The position numbers were made by a program, and so were the translations under genes. The notes under the pieces are model-generated. The model was not told where the DNA came from, did no database searches, and worked only from the letters and a program-made list of their open reading frames with translations. A DNA stretch of 64,000 nucleotides. Origin: Winogradskya humida. GTDB taxonomy: Bacteria; Actinomycetota; Actinomycetes; Mycobacteriales; Micromonosporaceae. Location of the stretch: the NCBI RefSeq assembly GCF_016862215.1, contig NZ_BOMN01000013.1, positions 62,001 to 126,000 of the forward strand, read 5' to 3'. Positions 1 through 7,308 of this stretch are shown here, in pieces. Position 1 is the stretch's first letter, and each line of letters starts with the position of its first letter.

Positions 1-987
1 TTCACCGGGATGAGCCTCAGCTGGTCCGCGCAGCTGGCGCCCGACAACGAGGTCTGTACCCAGTTCGGCGCGCCGGTCGTGCACGCGGGCCGGATGTTCG
101 TGCGGACCGGGCACAGCATCGACTCGTACGACGGGGTCAGCGGGACGAAGCTGTGGAGCCGGCGGCTCGGGCACTGGGGGCCGCGAGCCGTGGACCGGGA
201 ACGTGCCGGGGCGATGGTGGTGGCCGGCGGGATGCTCCTCACGCTCTCCACCACCTGCCGCAAGGCCGGGAGCTCACCGTCGTATCTCACCGCGGTGGAC
301 GAGCTGACCGGCGCGCGCACATGGCGGGTGCGGCTCCCCGTGTCGACGTTCGAGCTGGTCGCCGATCGGGGGATCGCCCTGGTCAGCGGGTGGGCGGCGA
401 AGCAGAGTCACGTCACGGCGTACCGGATCAGTGATGGCAGGAAGCTGTGGCGGCGCACCGACGGCTGGACCCGATCGGTGGCCGCCCTCGGAACGATCCT
501 CGTGACGCGGCGCGACGGGCGGGGCGCCTATGCGATGGCCATGACGACAGGCAAGATCCTGTGGCGTACGGCGAAGAAGTGGTCGGTGCTCGCCGGGAGC
601 CCGTCCGTGTTCTATCTCCGCGCAGGCGACCAGATCGTGCGCGTGCGGTCGAGCACCGGCAAGGTGTACGCGGGCAGCGGCTTCCCCGTAGGACCGTTCA
701 CGATCAGCGGGAACCAGCTCTTCGTCTCCCGCAGCGGCAAGGTCGAGGTCCGCGAGGTGACCGGCCAGCTGGTCAAGGTCTACTACGGGTTGCCGGCGGC
801 CGCGCAGCAGCCCGTCCACGCCCGGGACCAGCTCTACGTCGGCACGACGTTCGTGGACCCGGACACCGGCAACCAGCGGCTCGACGTCCCGGTCGCCGGG
901 CGGCCCCGGACCCACCCGGTCGTCACCGACGGCCGCATCTACTACGTCGAGGACAACTGGGTGCTGCGCTCCTACCTGGTGGGGTGA
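1..987 (+). CDS. PQQ-like beta-propeller repeat protein (5' end outside window)
   Basis: The frame is open from base 1, so the true start and any signal peptide lie upstream; the first internal ATG is at position 10. The roughly 325 visible residues are a series of blades of the type 'variable strand - DG..LW' (SGTKLWSRR, DGRKLWRRT, TGKILWRTA), the signature of WD40/PQQ-like propellers such as BamB-type or secreted quinoprotein-like domains. No PQQ-enzyme catalytic residues can be identified, so a binding or scaffold role is more likely than dehydrogenase activity. The stop overlaps the convergent esterase gene by 16 bp. The family assignment is good; the function is unknown. Confidence 0.75.
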   Translation, partial: FTGMSLSWSAQLAPDNEVCTQFGAPVVHAGRMFVRTGHSIDSYDGVSGTKLWSRRLGHWGPRAVDRERAGAMVVAGGMLLTLSTTCRKAGSSPSYLTAVDELTGARTWRVRLPVSTFELVADRGIALVSGWAAKQSHVTAYRISDGRKLWRRTDGWTRSVAALGTILVTRRDGRGAYAMAMTTGKILWRTAKKWSVLAGSPSVFYLRAGDQIVRVRSSTGKVYAGSGFPVGPFTISGNQLFVSRSGKVEVREVTGQLVKVYYGLPAAAQQPVHARDQLYVGTTFVDPDTGNQRLDVPVAGRPRTHPVVTDGRIYYVEDNWVLRSYLVG

Positions 988-2162
988 TGCCCGAACACCG
1001 CGCGCAGGCCGTCGGCGAACGTGTTGCGCCAGTTCACGTAGTCGTGCTCGCCCGGGTATTCCGCGTACGTCACCGGGTAGCCCCTGGCCCGCAGCGCGTC
1101 ACGCATCCGCCGGTTGACCGTGACCTGGTCGGGCACGCCGGGCAGGAAGATCTGCCGCTCCCGGTCGCCGACGTCGAGGTAGAAACGCACGTCGGCGCGG
1201 GGACGGCGGGCCACCTCGCGGGTCAGCCACTCCGGGTCGCCGCCGGCGGGCGCCGGCCACCAGAAGCTGCCCGAATGGCTGATCACCGCGCCGAACACCT
1301 CCGGCGCCCGCAGCGCCAGTGCGGCAGCGGTGAGACCACCGAGCGACATCCCGGCCAGGGCGACATCCTGCGGGTACGGGCTGATGCCGTGAACCCGGCG
1401 TGCCCACGGCATCAGCTCGCGGATCATGAACCGGGTGGTTTTCTCCGACGACGGCGCCAGATCCTCGAGCCGGGTCTCGTCGGTGCCGTCCACGAAGATC
1501 GCCACCAGCGGCGGTATCTCCCCGGCGGCGATCAGGTTGTCGATGGTCACCGGCATCGCCATCATCGTGCGCGCGAGATATCCGTCGAAGACGATCACCG
1601 CGGGCAGACCGGCCCTGAACCCGCCGGGCTGCCCGCCACGACCGGAAGTGCCGGAGGAGGGCCGGTAGATCGCGACCCGGTGGCCGCCGTCCAGCTCGAC
1701 CCGCTCGACCGTCCCCGCCGGAACCCCCGGCCGCGGCAGGCACCAGGTCTGGGGCGCGGCCCGCGGCAGGGTCAGCACCGACACCCAGCCGTCACGGTCG
1801 GTGGGATCGTCGGGGTCGCCGGGGAACAGCAGCCGGTCGGGGTTCAGCGGGTCGACGTGGGTGGGGCCGGAGCCGCTGTCGCCGGGAGGGGGACGATGCT
1901 CGTCGACCGCGATATGCGAGAAGTAGTAGATGGTGCGCATCGTCGCCGGCAACCGGAACGTGCGCTGCCAGATGTCCGTGCCGGGCGCACGCTCCATCGG
2001 CTGCTGCGTGCCCCACCCGACCGAGGTGCGCTCCGCCTCGCCGCGCCACACGAAACTGACATCGACCAGGCCCCCCGCAACCATCAGGCCCCGCGCATCC
2101 ACCGGCGAGATCACCGGGCCCCCGCCCGCGACCGCCTGTTGCCAGAGATCCGCTGCCAGCAT
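972..2162 (-). CDS. Enterochelin esterase-like alpha/beta hydrolase
   Basis: A 396-residue protein with the Fes/IroD-type layout: an N-terminal beta-rich domain (residues 1-125, with an FVWRGEAERT segment as in Fes N-domains) followed by an alpha/beta-hydrolase (esterase D/PF00756) domain. The nucleophile elbow is GMSLGG (Ser about 273), an acid lies in the LDVGDRE segment (about 330-335), and the histidine is in GEHDYVNW (about 373), so the triad is complete. Enzymes of this family hydrolyse ferric-siderophore ester bonds in the cytoplasm, but actinobacterial members are varied. It lies 22 bp downstream of smpB on the same strand and may be co-transcribed with it. A siderophore-synthetase operon lies 23 kb away, so any link is speculative. 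Confidence 0.82.
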   Translation of the reverse strand: MLAADLWQQAVAGGGPVISPVDARGLMVAGGLVDVSFVWRGEAERTSVGWGTQQPMERAPGTDIWQRTFRLPATMRTIYYFSHIAVDEHRPPPGDSGSGPTHVDPLNPDRLLFPGDPDDPTDRDGWVSVLTLPRAAPQTWCLPRPGVPAGTVERVELDGGHRVAIYRPSSGTSGRGGQPGGFRAGLPAVIVFDGYLARTMMAMPVTIDNLIAAGEIPPLVAIFVDGTDETRLEDLAPSSEKTTRFMIRELMPWARRVHGISPYPQDVALAGMSLGGLTAAALALRAPEVFGAVISHSGSFWWPAPAGGDPEWLTREVARRPRADVRFYLDVGDRERQIFLPGVPDQVTVNRRMRDALRARGYPVTYAEYPGEHDYVNWRNTFADGLRAVFGHHPTR

Positions 2163-2183
2163 GCAGCACAGGATCTCACGAAT

Positions 2184-2666
2184 TCACCCCCTCGGGTGAC
2201 CCTTGAGGTGGCGTCCCATCGCCCGGGAGATCTCCCGTTCGGCGTCCCGCTTGGCGAGCGTCTGGCGTTTGTCGTACTCTTTTTTGCCCCGCGCCAGCGC
2301 CAGCTCGACCTTCGCCCAGCCATCATTGAAATACAGGGACAAAGGCACCAGAGCGATACCGTTCTCCTTGAGCTTGTCAAGGATGCGAGCGATCTCGACC
2401 TTGTGCAGCAACAATTTACGGGTACGCCGGGGAGCGTGATTCGTCCACGACCCGAACCCGTACTCCGCGATGTGCAGGTTGTAGAGCAGCAACTCGCCCT
2501 CGTGCTCCGCGGCAAACGCGTCCACGATCGACACATACCCGGCCCGCAACGACTTCACCTCGGTGCCGGCCAGCACCAGCCCCGCCTCGAACGTCCGCAG
2601 CACCTCGTACTCATGCCGCGCCTTCTTGTTCGACGCGATGGCCTTCCGCCCGGTCTCCTTTGCCAC
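2184..2666 (-). CDS. smpB: SsrA-binding protein SmpB
   Basis: The 160-residue protein has the full SmpB signature: an early [10 protein letters not shown], the [15 protein letters not shown] strand, SIVDAFA, a [21 protein letters not shown] core and the basic C-terminal tail [22 protein letters not shown]. SmpB binds tmRNA and delivers it to stalled ribosomes for trans-translation. The start is a GTG preceded by a G-rich Shine-Dalgarno stretch. Length and sequence are typical. No tmRNA gene was recognised next to it, although ssrA is often nearby in other bacteria. Confidence 0.97.
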   Translation of the reverse strand: MAKETGRKAIASNKKARHEYEVLRTFEAGLVLAGTEVKSLRAGYVSIVDAFAAEHEGELLLYNLHIAEYGFGSWTNHAPRRTRKLLLHKVEIARILDKLKENGIALVPLSLYFNDGWAKVELALARGKKEYDKRQTLAKRDAEREISRAMGRHLKGHPRG

Positions 2667-2721
2667 TCCCGCCCCCTCCCACCCTCACTCGCAGAGCTTA
2701 ACGATCAGCGTTGACGCTGCT

Positions 2722-3327
2722 TTACGCGTACTCACATTGTTGGGGTTTCGCGGGATTGCGGAGGTCCCGGACGGTGACCGAACCGGTGCGGTGGCCTTTT
2801 TCGCAGTGGGGGCCGTGCGGGTCGATCGTGGCCAGGTCGGTGGTGATGGCCGCGCCCGGGGCGAAGTAGGTGGTGTCCAGGGTGAACGCGAACCGGGCGC
2901 CCGCGCCGGGCGGGGCGGGGAACTCCTCGGCCGGGCCGGTCGGATGCATGCCTGCCAGGTGCTGGCGGCAGGCGTGGCCGTCCTGCCAGATCTCGACCAG
3001 GACCGCGGTGCTGAGCGCCGCGGCCGCCGCGAACCAGAGCCGGTCCGTCGTGATCAGAGAGTCGAAGTAGCCGTGCTTGCCGGGCTGGGCCCGCAGGTTG
3101 TCGGTGACCGTGAACGCCAGGTCACCGGTGATCTCGGCGACGGCATCCGCGGAGTGCACCGGCGCCACGGCGGTAGGCGGATGATCGACGGAGCCGAGCA
3201 CGTCCGCGAGAACCTGGGTCGGCAGCAGCGGATTATCCTGGGCGAACCGGAAATACATCCCCGGCCGTTTGCGCACCGAGGCGTCCAGCGTCAGCACCTG
3301 GATCATGGACGCGTCGTACTTTGTCAC
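2722..3327 (-). CDS. Orphan GyrB/ParE-like GHKL ATPase-domain remnant protein
   Basis: This 201-residue protein aligns by eye along the N-terminal ATPase domain of DNA gyrase B. SMIQVLTLDASVRKRPGMYF (8-26) matches the gyrase IQVLEGLEAVRKRPGMYIG start. ITGDLAFTVTDN (66-77) matches the strand ending in VTDNGRGIP. LVEIWQDGHACRQHL (110-124) matches the VEVWRDGKVYRQ strand that follows the ATP lid. The gyrase GLHGVG glycine box, the DGRGIP loop and the whole transducer/TOPRIM region are absent, so ATP hydrolysis and topoisomerase activity are unlikely. The reading frame is intact with good codon bias, so it appears to be kept as a gene. The start is GTG at 3327 or ATG at 3306. It could be a decoy, inhibitor or toxin-immunity-like gyrase mimic, but that is only inference. 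Confidence 0.72.
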   Translation of the reverse strand: MTKYDASMIQVLTLDASVRKRPGMYFRFAQDNPLLPTQVLADVLGSVDHPPTAVAPVHSADAVAEITGDLAFTVTDNLRAQPGKHGYFDSLITTDRLWFAAAAALSTAVLVEIWQDGHACRQHLAGMHPTGPAEEFPAPPGAGARFAFTLDTTYFAPGAAITTDLATIDPHGPHCEKGHRTGSVTVRDLRNPAKPQQCEYA

Positions 3328-3360
3328 CGCCCCAGTTTATGCCGCCCGGAGAGGTCCACC

Positions 3361-3684
3361 ATGATCTTCATTACCGCCAAATTCCTGATCAAGCCTGAGT
3401 ACGCCGCCCAGTGGCCCGAGATCAGCGGCCCGTTCACCCGCGCCACCCGCGCCGAACCGGGCTGCCTCTGGTTCGACTGGTCACGCTGCCTCGACGACCC
3501 GAACGAGTACGTCCTCGTCGAGGCCTTCCGCGACGGTGACGCGGGCGGGGCACACGTCGGCTCGGCCCACTTCAAGCAGGCCCAGCGGGACCTCCCGCCG
3601 TACCTCCAGGCCACGCCCCGCATCATCAGCCAGACGGTCGACCAGGACGACTGGTCCCTGCTCGGCGAGATGGCCGTCAACTGA
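3361..3684 (+). CDS. Antibiotic biosynthesis monooxygenase (ABM) / dimeric ferredoxin-like domain protein
   Basis: A 107-residue single-domain protein. It starts MIFITAKFLIKPEYAAQW, continues with TRAEPGCLWFDWSRCLDDPNEYVLVEAF, and carries AHVGSAHFKQAQRDLPPYL. This order (beta strand, 'EPGC..F.W....P..Y.L.E.F.D..A...H..S.HF') is that of YgiN/ActVA-Orf6-type monooxygenases, cofactor-free quinol or polyketide oxygenases or heme degraders that act as dimers. A GGAGAGG ribosome site sits 6 bp before the ATG. It is divergent from the GyrB-like gene, with 33 bp between starts. The substrate is unknown. Confidence 0.85.
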   Translation: MIFITAKFLIKPEYAAQWPEISGPFTRATRAEPGCLWFDWSRCLDDPNEYVLVEAFRDGDAGGAHVGSAHFKQAQRDLPPYLQATPRIISQTVDQDDWSLLGEMAVN

Positions 3685-3785
3685 TGCCGGTCAAGGCCTC
3701 CTACGACACCGCCGACATCTACCTCCAGCCCGACGTCGACGGCCTCCGGGTGGCGAAGATGTATCCCTGCGATCCCGTCGCCTGA
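3684..3785 (+). CDS. Possible 33-residue peptide translationally coupled to the ABM gene
   Basis: An ATG overlaps the TGA of the preceding monooxygenase gene (TGATG) and opens a 33-codon frame that ends one base before the convergent DUF1963 stop codon. Codon choice is GC3-rich throughout, and the peptide (starting MPVKASYDTADIY) is hydrophilic. It could be a genuine coupled small protein or the N-terminal relic of a longer gene cut off by the neighbouring gene. No homology was recognised. Confidence 0.25.
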   Translation: MPVKASYDTADIYLQPDVDGLRVAKMYPCDPVA

Positions 3786-3786
3786 T

Positions 3787-4650
3787 TCACTCCATGAATT
3801 CCGCGACCGACAGCACCTCGCTGAAGTCCCCTGCTGCCACAGCGGCCCGCTTTACCATGAAGCGCGCGAGGGTCGCCGACTCGACCGGCTCCTCGGACCC
3901 GAGCTGAGCCAGCGGCACCCACTCCCGCTCAGCCAGCTGCCGCCACTCGTCCAGGTCGCCACCCGTCACCTGCTGCTGATGCTCGGCGATGACGTCGGCG
4001 GGCTCCGTCTGCGGAGTGAGCGCGAACCCACCGAGCCGGATGTCGCGGTCGCCGTACCAGCCCCGCCAGAACTCTCCCGCCAGCCGCTCCAGTTTTTCGT
4101 GGTTGGGGACCCGCTCGGCGAATTCTGCACTGGGCTCGCCGCTGGGCCAGCTCGGAGGATCGATGCTGATGGTGGCACGCAACTCCACAACCGGGAACGC
4201 GGGCCCGGGCCGCTCCTCCACCGGTATGCCACCGGGCACGTAGATCAGGCGGGCGGCTTCCTGCTCACGCCCGAACCCGTCACCCGTACCCTCATAGTCC
4301 TCGAAGTTGATCATGGTGTCATCGAAGTTGACGAAGAACAGGAAGTAGCCGTCGGCCGGCAGCTCGAGGTCGAGGCGCTCGCTGCGCGGCAGGGCAGCAC
4401 AGTCGACCAGGCCGTGGAACGGCAGCGGGCCGGACGGACCGACGGGCCAGGGCATGTCCGGCGGCAGCAGGGGGAGACCACCCTTGCGACCGGCGACCGG
4501 GCCGTCGATCGGCGGCGGGCCTTCCGGGACCACGGGCAGGACCACGTAGAAACGCGCGTACTCCAGCCAGTTGTCCAGCTCCTGGCCGGTGATGTCGTGT
4601 GCGGCCAGGGCAGCGCGAAACTCTTCGATGCGACTGTTCAGCATGGACAT
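3787..4650 (-). CDS. DUF1963 (YwqG-like) family protein
   Basis: A 287-residue protein with the hallmarks of DUF1963: GGLPLLPPDMPWP near residue 70, followed by PLPFHGLVDCAALP, a GYFLFFVNFDD strand, and a late segment resembling the VLGGxP region of the family. Members are bacterial proteins of unknown biochemical role, often paralogous and scattered near polymorphic toxin or immunity-like genes. The frame stays open far upstream, but codon quality and homology begin at the MSMLNSR start (ATG at 4650, or 4644). It converges on the ABM/small-peptide pair. Confidence 0.75.
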   Translation of the reverse strand: MSMLNSRIEEFRAALAAHDITGQELDNWLEYARFYVVLPVVPEGPPPIDGPVAGRKGGLPLLPPDMPWPVGPSGPLPFHGLVDCAALPRSERLDLELPADGYFLFFVNFDDTMINFEDYEGTGDGFGREQEAARLIYVPGGIPVEERPGPAFPVVELRATISIDPPSWPSGEPSAEFAERVPNHEKLERLAGEFWRGWYGDRDIRLGGFALTPQTEPADVIAEHQQQVTGGDLDEWRQLAEREWVPLAQLGSEEPVESATLARFMVKRAAVAAGDFSEVLSVAEFME

Positions 4651-4826
4651 ACGATGGCAAACGCCCGCCAACGGGCTACGCGTACCCCTGGAAAGGCCCG
4701 TGCCGACTGTCAATCTGTCAGCCGGTCTTGGCTGACTCGACCCGGTCCAAAGCTGCAAAGGCCGATTGAAGAGGTCCGGTCCCGCGAAGCTACACCCCAC
4801 GGCTTGCAGCATCATCGGATGCGGCG

Positions 4827-5456
4827 ATGTGGGACAGTGGCGGGGTGAGTGGGGTGTTTCGCCGATCACCTGACGTGGCTCTTTATCGTGGTCGCCCGCT
4901 CGGCGGAGACGTGAACTGGGCGGCTTTCCCGTGGCCGGACACTGGCGACTGCGACGAGGCGTCCATCCTGGCGGCCCTTCGTGCCGTCGTGGAGCCGTCC
5001 GCGAAGGACTGGGGCGATGCCGGGACGCTGGTGCGCTTCGCCGTCGGCAACGATCACCGCGGCACTGTTTATCCTGCCGCCGTAGCCATGACAGAGCAGT
5101 TGTTGTTTGTAGCGCGGGAATATCAGGGCGAGCCAAGGCGTGTCGCCCTGTCGGTACTGGAGGACTGGTGGTCCGGCTTTGAAGCGGAACAGGGCCTCGA
5201 GTCGTACCTGGATGCCGACGGTGCCAGAGTTGCCGTTGTCCCAGCCATCGCCGAGCGGATGGAAGCGGCTGCCGACATGTTGAACGACATCGCCGCGGCC
5301 CTGGCAGACCCCGCCGCTGCGGCGGTTGCGCGCGATCTTCTGATCGTCATTCCGCTCGGTTGGGGACATTGCCTCGACGACGGCGTGATCCATGACTGGG
5401 GTGGCTGGGTGGACGACGCTGGCATCGCCCGGTTCCCCGAAGATCGGGCTTGCTGA
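4827..5456 (+). CDS. Conserved hypothetical protein
   Basis: About 209 residues (ATG 4827; a GTG at 4845 is an equally plausible start). The codons have strong actinobacterial third-position bias. The protein is acidic and mostly helical (GDCDEASILAALRAVVEPSA; ERMEAAADMLNDIAAALADPAAAAVARDLLIVIPLG) with several Trp residues and a tail HDWGGWVDDAGIARFPED. No domain was recognised. The last 25-30 codons are also read on the other strand by the end of the neighbouring gene's good-quality coding region, so the two genes meet tail to tail. Confidence 0.6.
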   Translation: MWDSGGVSGVFRRSPDVALYRGRPLGGDVNWAAFPWPDTGDCDEASILAALRAVVEPSAKDWGDAGTLVRFAVGNDHRGTVYPAAVAMTEQLLFVAREYQGEPRRVALSVLEDWWSGFEAEQGLESYLDADGARVAVVPAIAERMEAAADMLNDIAAALADPAAAAVARDLLIVIPLGWGHCLDDGVIHDWGGWVDDAGIARFPEDRAC

Positions 5457-6080
5457 GGACCAGTGGGCGGGCCGGCCTTGGGCTTGGCCGTTGATGACCA
5501 GTTCGGATCGGTGGATGCCGAAGAAGGACGCGGCCATTCCCTCTGCCAGGGCTGCGTGGAGACCCGGGTGCTCTGCGGCGGTCAGGAAGAGCTGCCGCTT
5601 GATCGGCCATGTCAGAGGGCCCGCGGCGCGCAGGAGTCCGCCCCAGTTGCCGGTCGGGATCTGGGGCAGGAGAGCGGCGAAGAAGCCGGGTGCCGCTTTG
5701 TGGTCCTCGAAGTAGTCGATGGCCAGGCCGTAGGTGGCCGAGTCGGTGACCGGTCGGGGGCCGTGGACGAGCATGGCGGCGTACTGGCGCACGATCCAGT
5801 CGCGGAGCCGGCCGTCGGCGTCGTGCCAGACGAAGCTCAGATACATCAGCGCGGAGTACGACGGGTGGCTCTGATGGAACAGGACCAGTACGGCCGCGGT
5901 CTCGGGTGATGCGTCGTTGAGGTACACGTCGTGGCCGTCGGGTTCGGCGGTTCCTTCGGCGATGGCGTCCTCGACGGCGCTGTGCAACTCCCGGTCGACG
6001 GTCGGGCGATCGATGTCGAGCGTTGTCAGCTCTCGATCCCAGGCGGCACTGCCGATCGGCGGTGGGACCCGGGTGGACAC
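4866..6080 (-). CDS. Unknown helical protein; C-terminal half of frame is antisense to neighbour
   Basis: The frame starts at a GTG at 6080. The first 225 or so residues (down to about base 5400) have convincing codon bias and a natural-looking sequence rich in helices (AVLVLFHQSHPSYSALMYLSFVW, PGFFAALLPQIPTGNWGGLLRAAG, KRQLFLTAAEHPGLHAALAEGM). Beyond that the frame runs antisense through the oppositely oriented gene at 4827-5456, its codon bias collapses, and no stop appears until 4866. The simplest reading is that this gene lost its natural stop by deletion or frameshift where the two genes were joined; a real extended protein is possible but less likely. The family was not recognised. Confidence 0.5.
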   Translation of the reverse strand: MSTRVPPPIGSAAWDRELTTLDIDRPTVDRELHSAVEDAIAEGTAEPDGHDVYLNDASPETAAVLVLFHQSHPSYSALMYLSFVWHDADGRLRDWIVRQYAAMLVHGPRPVTDSATYGLAIDYFEDHKAAPGFFAALLPQIPTGNWGGLLRAAGPLTWPIKRQLFLTAAEHPGLHAALAEGMAASFFGIHRSELVINGQAQGRPAHWSSASPIFGEPGDASVVHPATPVMDHAVVEAMSPTERNDDQKIARNRRSGGVCQGRGDVVQHVGSRFHPLGDGWDNGNSGTVGIQVRLEALFRFKAGPPVLQYRQGDTPWLALIFPRYKQQLLCHGYGGRINSAAVIVADGEAHQRPGIAPVLRGRLHDGTKGRQDGRLVAVASVRPRESRPVHVSAERATTIKSHVR

Positions 6081-6125
6081 CCGGCGGAGGCTATCCCACC
6101 AGGCCTGACAATCGGAGCGGATTTA

Positions 6126-6664
6126 TCAGGGGGTCGTGGTGGTGAGTTGGGGGAAGGTCACGCCGGTGAGGGATTCGGAGGCTTGCCGGAGGTGGCGGGC
6201 CAGGGCGGGGTCTTGGGCGGACTTGGAGCGGCTTACGAGCTTGGGGGCGCCGCGGCCTTGGAGGAAGCCGTCCGGGCCGATGTAGCTGTTGCCGGGGATG
6301 GTGGCTGTTGCTGCGTGGAGGGTGGGCTGGGCGCCTTCGTGGTCGGTTTGGGAGAGGCGTCTGGTGATGTGGGTTCGGAGGCGGGGGAGGGTGGAGCGTT
6401 CGCCCTCGAGGTGGTTCAGGAGGTTGGTGGCGGCCATGCCGGGGTGGGCGGCGGTGGCGAGGACGGGGGCCGGCTTCGGTGAGGCCCAGGGGCGGGATCA
6501 TCAGGCCGGCGTTGTTGATCAGGATGTCGATCGGGGTGGTGAAGGCCGCGGCGAAGGCTCGGATCGAGGAGAAGGGCGCGGGCTGCTGCTCGGCCGATGC
6601 CGCTGTTGGCGCCGGTGATGATGGCGGTCTGGCCGGTGAGGGAGGCGGGGGAGGATGTTGGCAT
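6126..6664 (-). pseudogene. Decayed short-chain dehydrogenase/reductase (SDR)
   Basis: Three pieces of one SDR occur in order but in different frames. MPTSSPASLTGQTAIITGANSGIG (ATG at 6664) carries the TGxxxGIG cofactor loop. A second frame reads FTTPIDILINNAGLMIPPLGLTEAG, with the NNAG motif. A third frame reads ATAAHPGMAATNLLNHL through YIGPDGFLQGRGAPKLV to the stop. Compared with full-length WWOX/retinol-dehydrogenase-like SDRs (about 300 residues), one deletion removes the segment after the glycine loop. A second deletion, at about 6470, removes some 110 residues including the catalytic Ser and YxxxK, so it cannot be active. The intact TetR gene and operator next to it indicate recent loss. 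Confidence 0.85.
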
Positions 6665-6700
6665 GGGCGACAATGTATGCGGTGACAACAATGGTGTCAA
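6665..6700 (-). promoter_or_regulatory. Leaderless-type promoter with TetR operator in its spacer
   Basis: Reading the minus strand, TTGACA (6695-6700) and TACATT (6672-6677) are spaced by exactly 17 bp, giving a near-consensus vegetative promoter whose start point would fall at or next to the ATG at 6664. An inverted repeat TGACA-N7-TGTCA (6683-6699) overlaps the -35 box and spacer, the position expected for repression by the divergent TetR. The elements are read from sequence; the regulatory role is inferred. Confidence 0.7.
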
Positions 6701-6726
6701 CGGCAACATTAGACTAGGGTGATCGG

Positions 6727-7308
6727 GTGCCTGCTTATCACCATGGGAATCTTCGGACGACGTTGCTGGATGCCGCTGAGCGCAGGTTGCGGGAGGACGG
6801 GGCGGAGCAGTTGTCGTTGCGGGAGCTGGCTCGGGAGGCCGGGGTCAGTCATGCCGCGCCGCGGCGGCATTTCGCGGATCGGCAGGCGTTGCTGGATGCG
6901 CTGGCGGAGGCTGGGTTCGCGCGGCTGGATGCGACGTTGCGGGTGGCGTTGAACGTTGCCGGGCCGGAGTTCGTGCCGCGGTTGCATGCGATCGCGGCGG
7001 CGTACCTGAAGTTTGCGACCGATGATGCCGCGTTGCTGGAGCTGATGTTCGCCGGGAAGCATCGGGAGGGCGCGGAGCAGATCGCCGTGGCCGCCTCCGT
7101 GCCGTTCGGGTTGATGGATGCCCTGATCGTGCAGGGGCAGGAGCAGGGTGTGCTCGCCGCCGGGGACTCGCACAAGGTGGGGGTCGTGCTGCTGGCGACG
7201 CTGCACGGGATCGCTTCGCTGATCAACGGGAGTCTGCTCGTGCCGGAGCTGCTCGACGGGCTCCTGGAGACCGCCGTTGACCAGTTCGTCCGCGGGGCGA
7301 GGCCGTGA
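6727..7308 (+). CDS. TetR/AcrR family transcriptional regulator
   Basis: A 193-residue repressor starting at GTG 6727. The N-terminal helix-turn-helix is LRTTLLDAAERRLREDGAEQLSLRELAREAGVSHAAPRRHFADRQALLDAL, close to the TetR subgroup with 'VSHAAPYRHF'. The C-terminal ligand domain is typical (TetR_C, 'AYLKFA..DDAALLELMF'). It is divergent from a decayed SDR gene, with a palindromic operator between them, so its original target was probably that SDR plus itself. Its stop overlaps the next gene by 4 bp (GTGA), so the two are co-translated. Confidence 0.92.
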   Translation: MPAYHHGNLRTTLLDAAERRLREDGAEQLSLRELAREAGVSHAAPRRHFADRQALLDALAEAGFARLDATLRVALNVAGPEFVPRLHAIAAAYLKFATDDAALLELMFAGKHREGAEQIAVAASVPFGLMDALIVQGQEQGVLAAGDSHKVGVVLLATLHGIASLINGSLLVPELLDGLLETAVDQFVRGARP

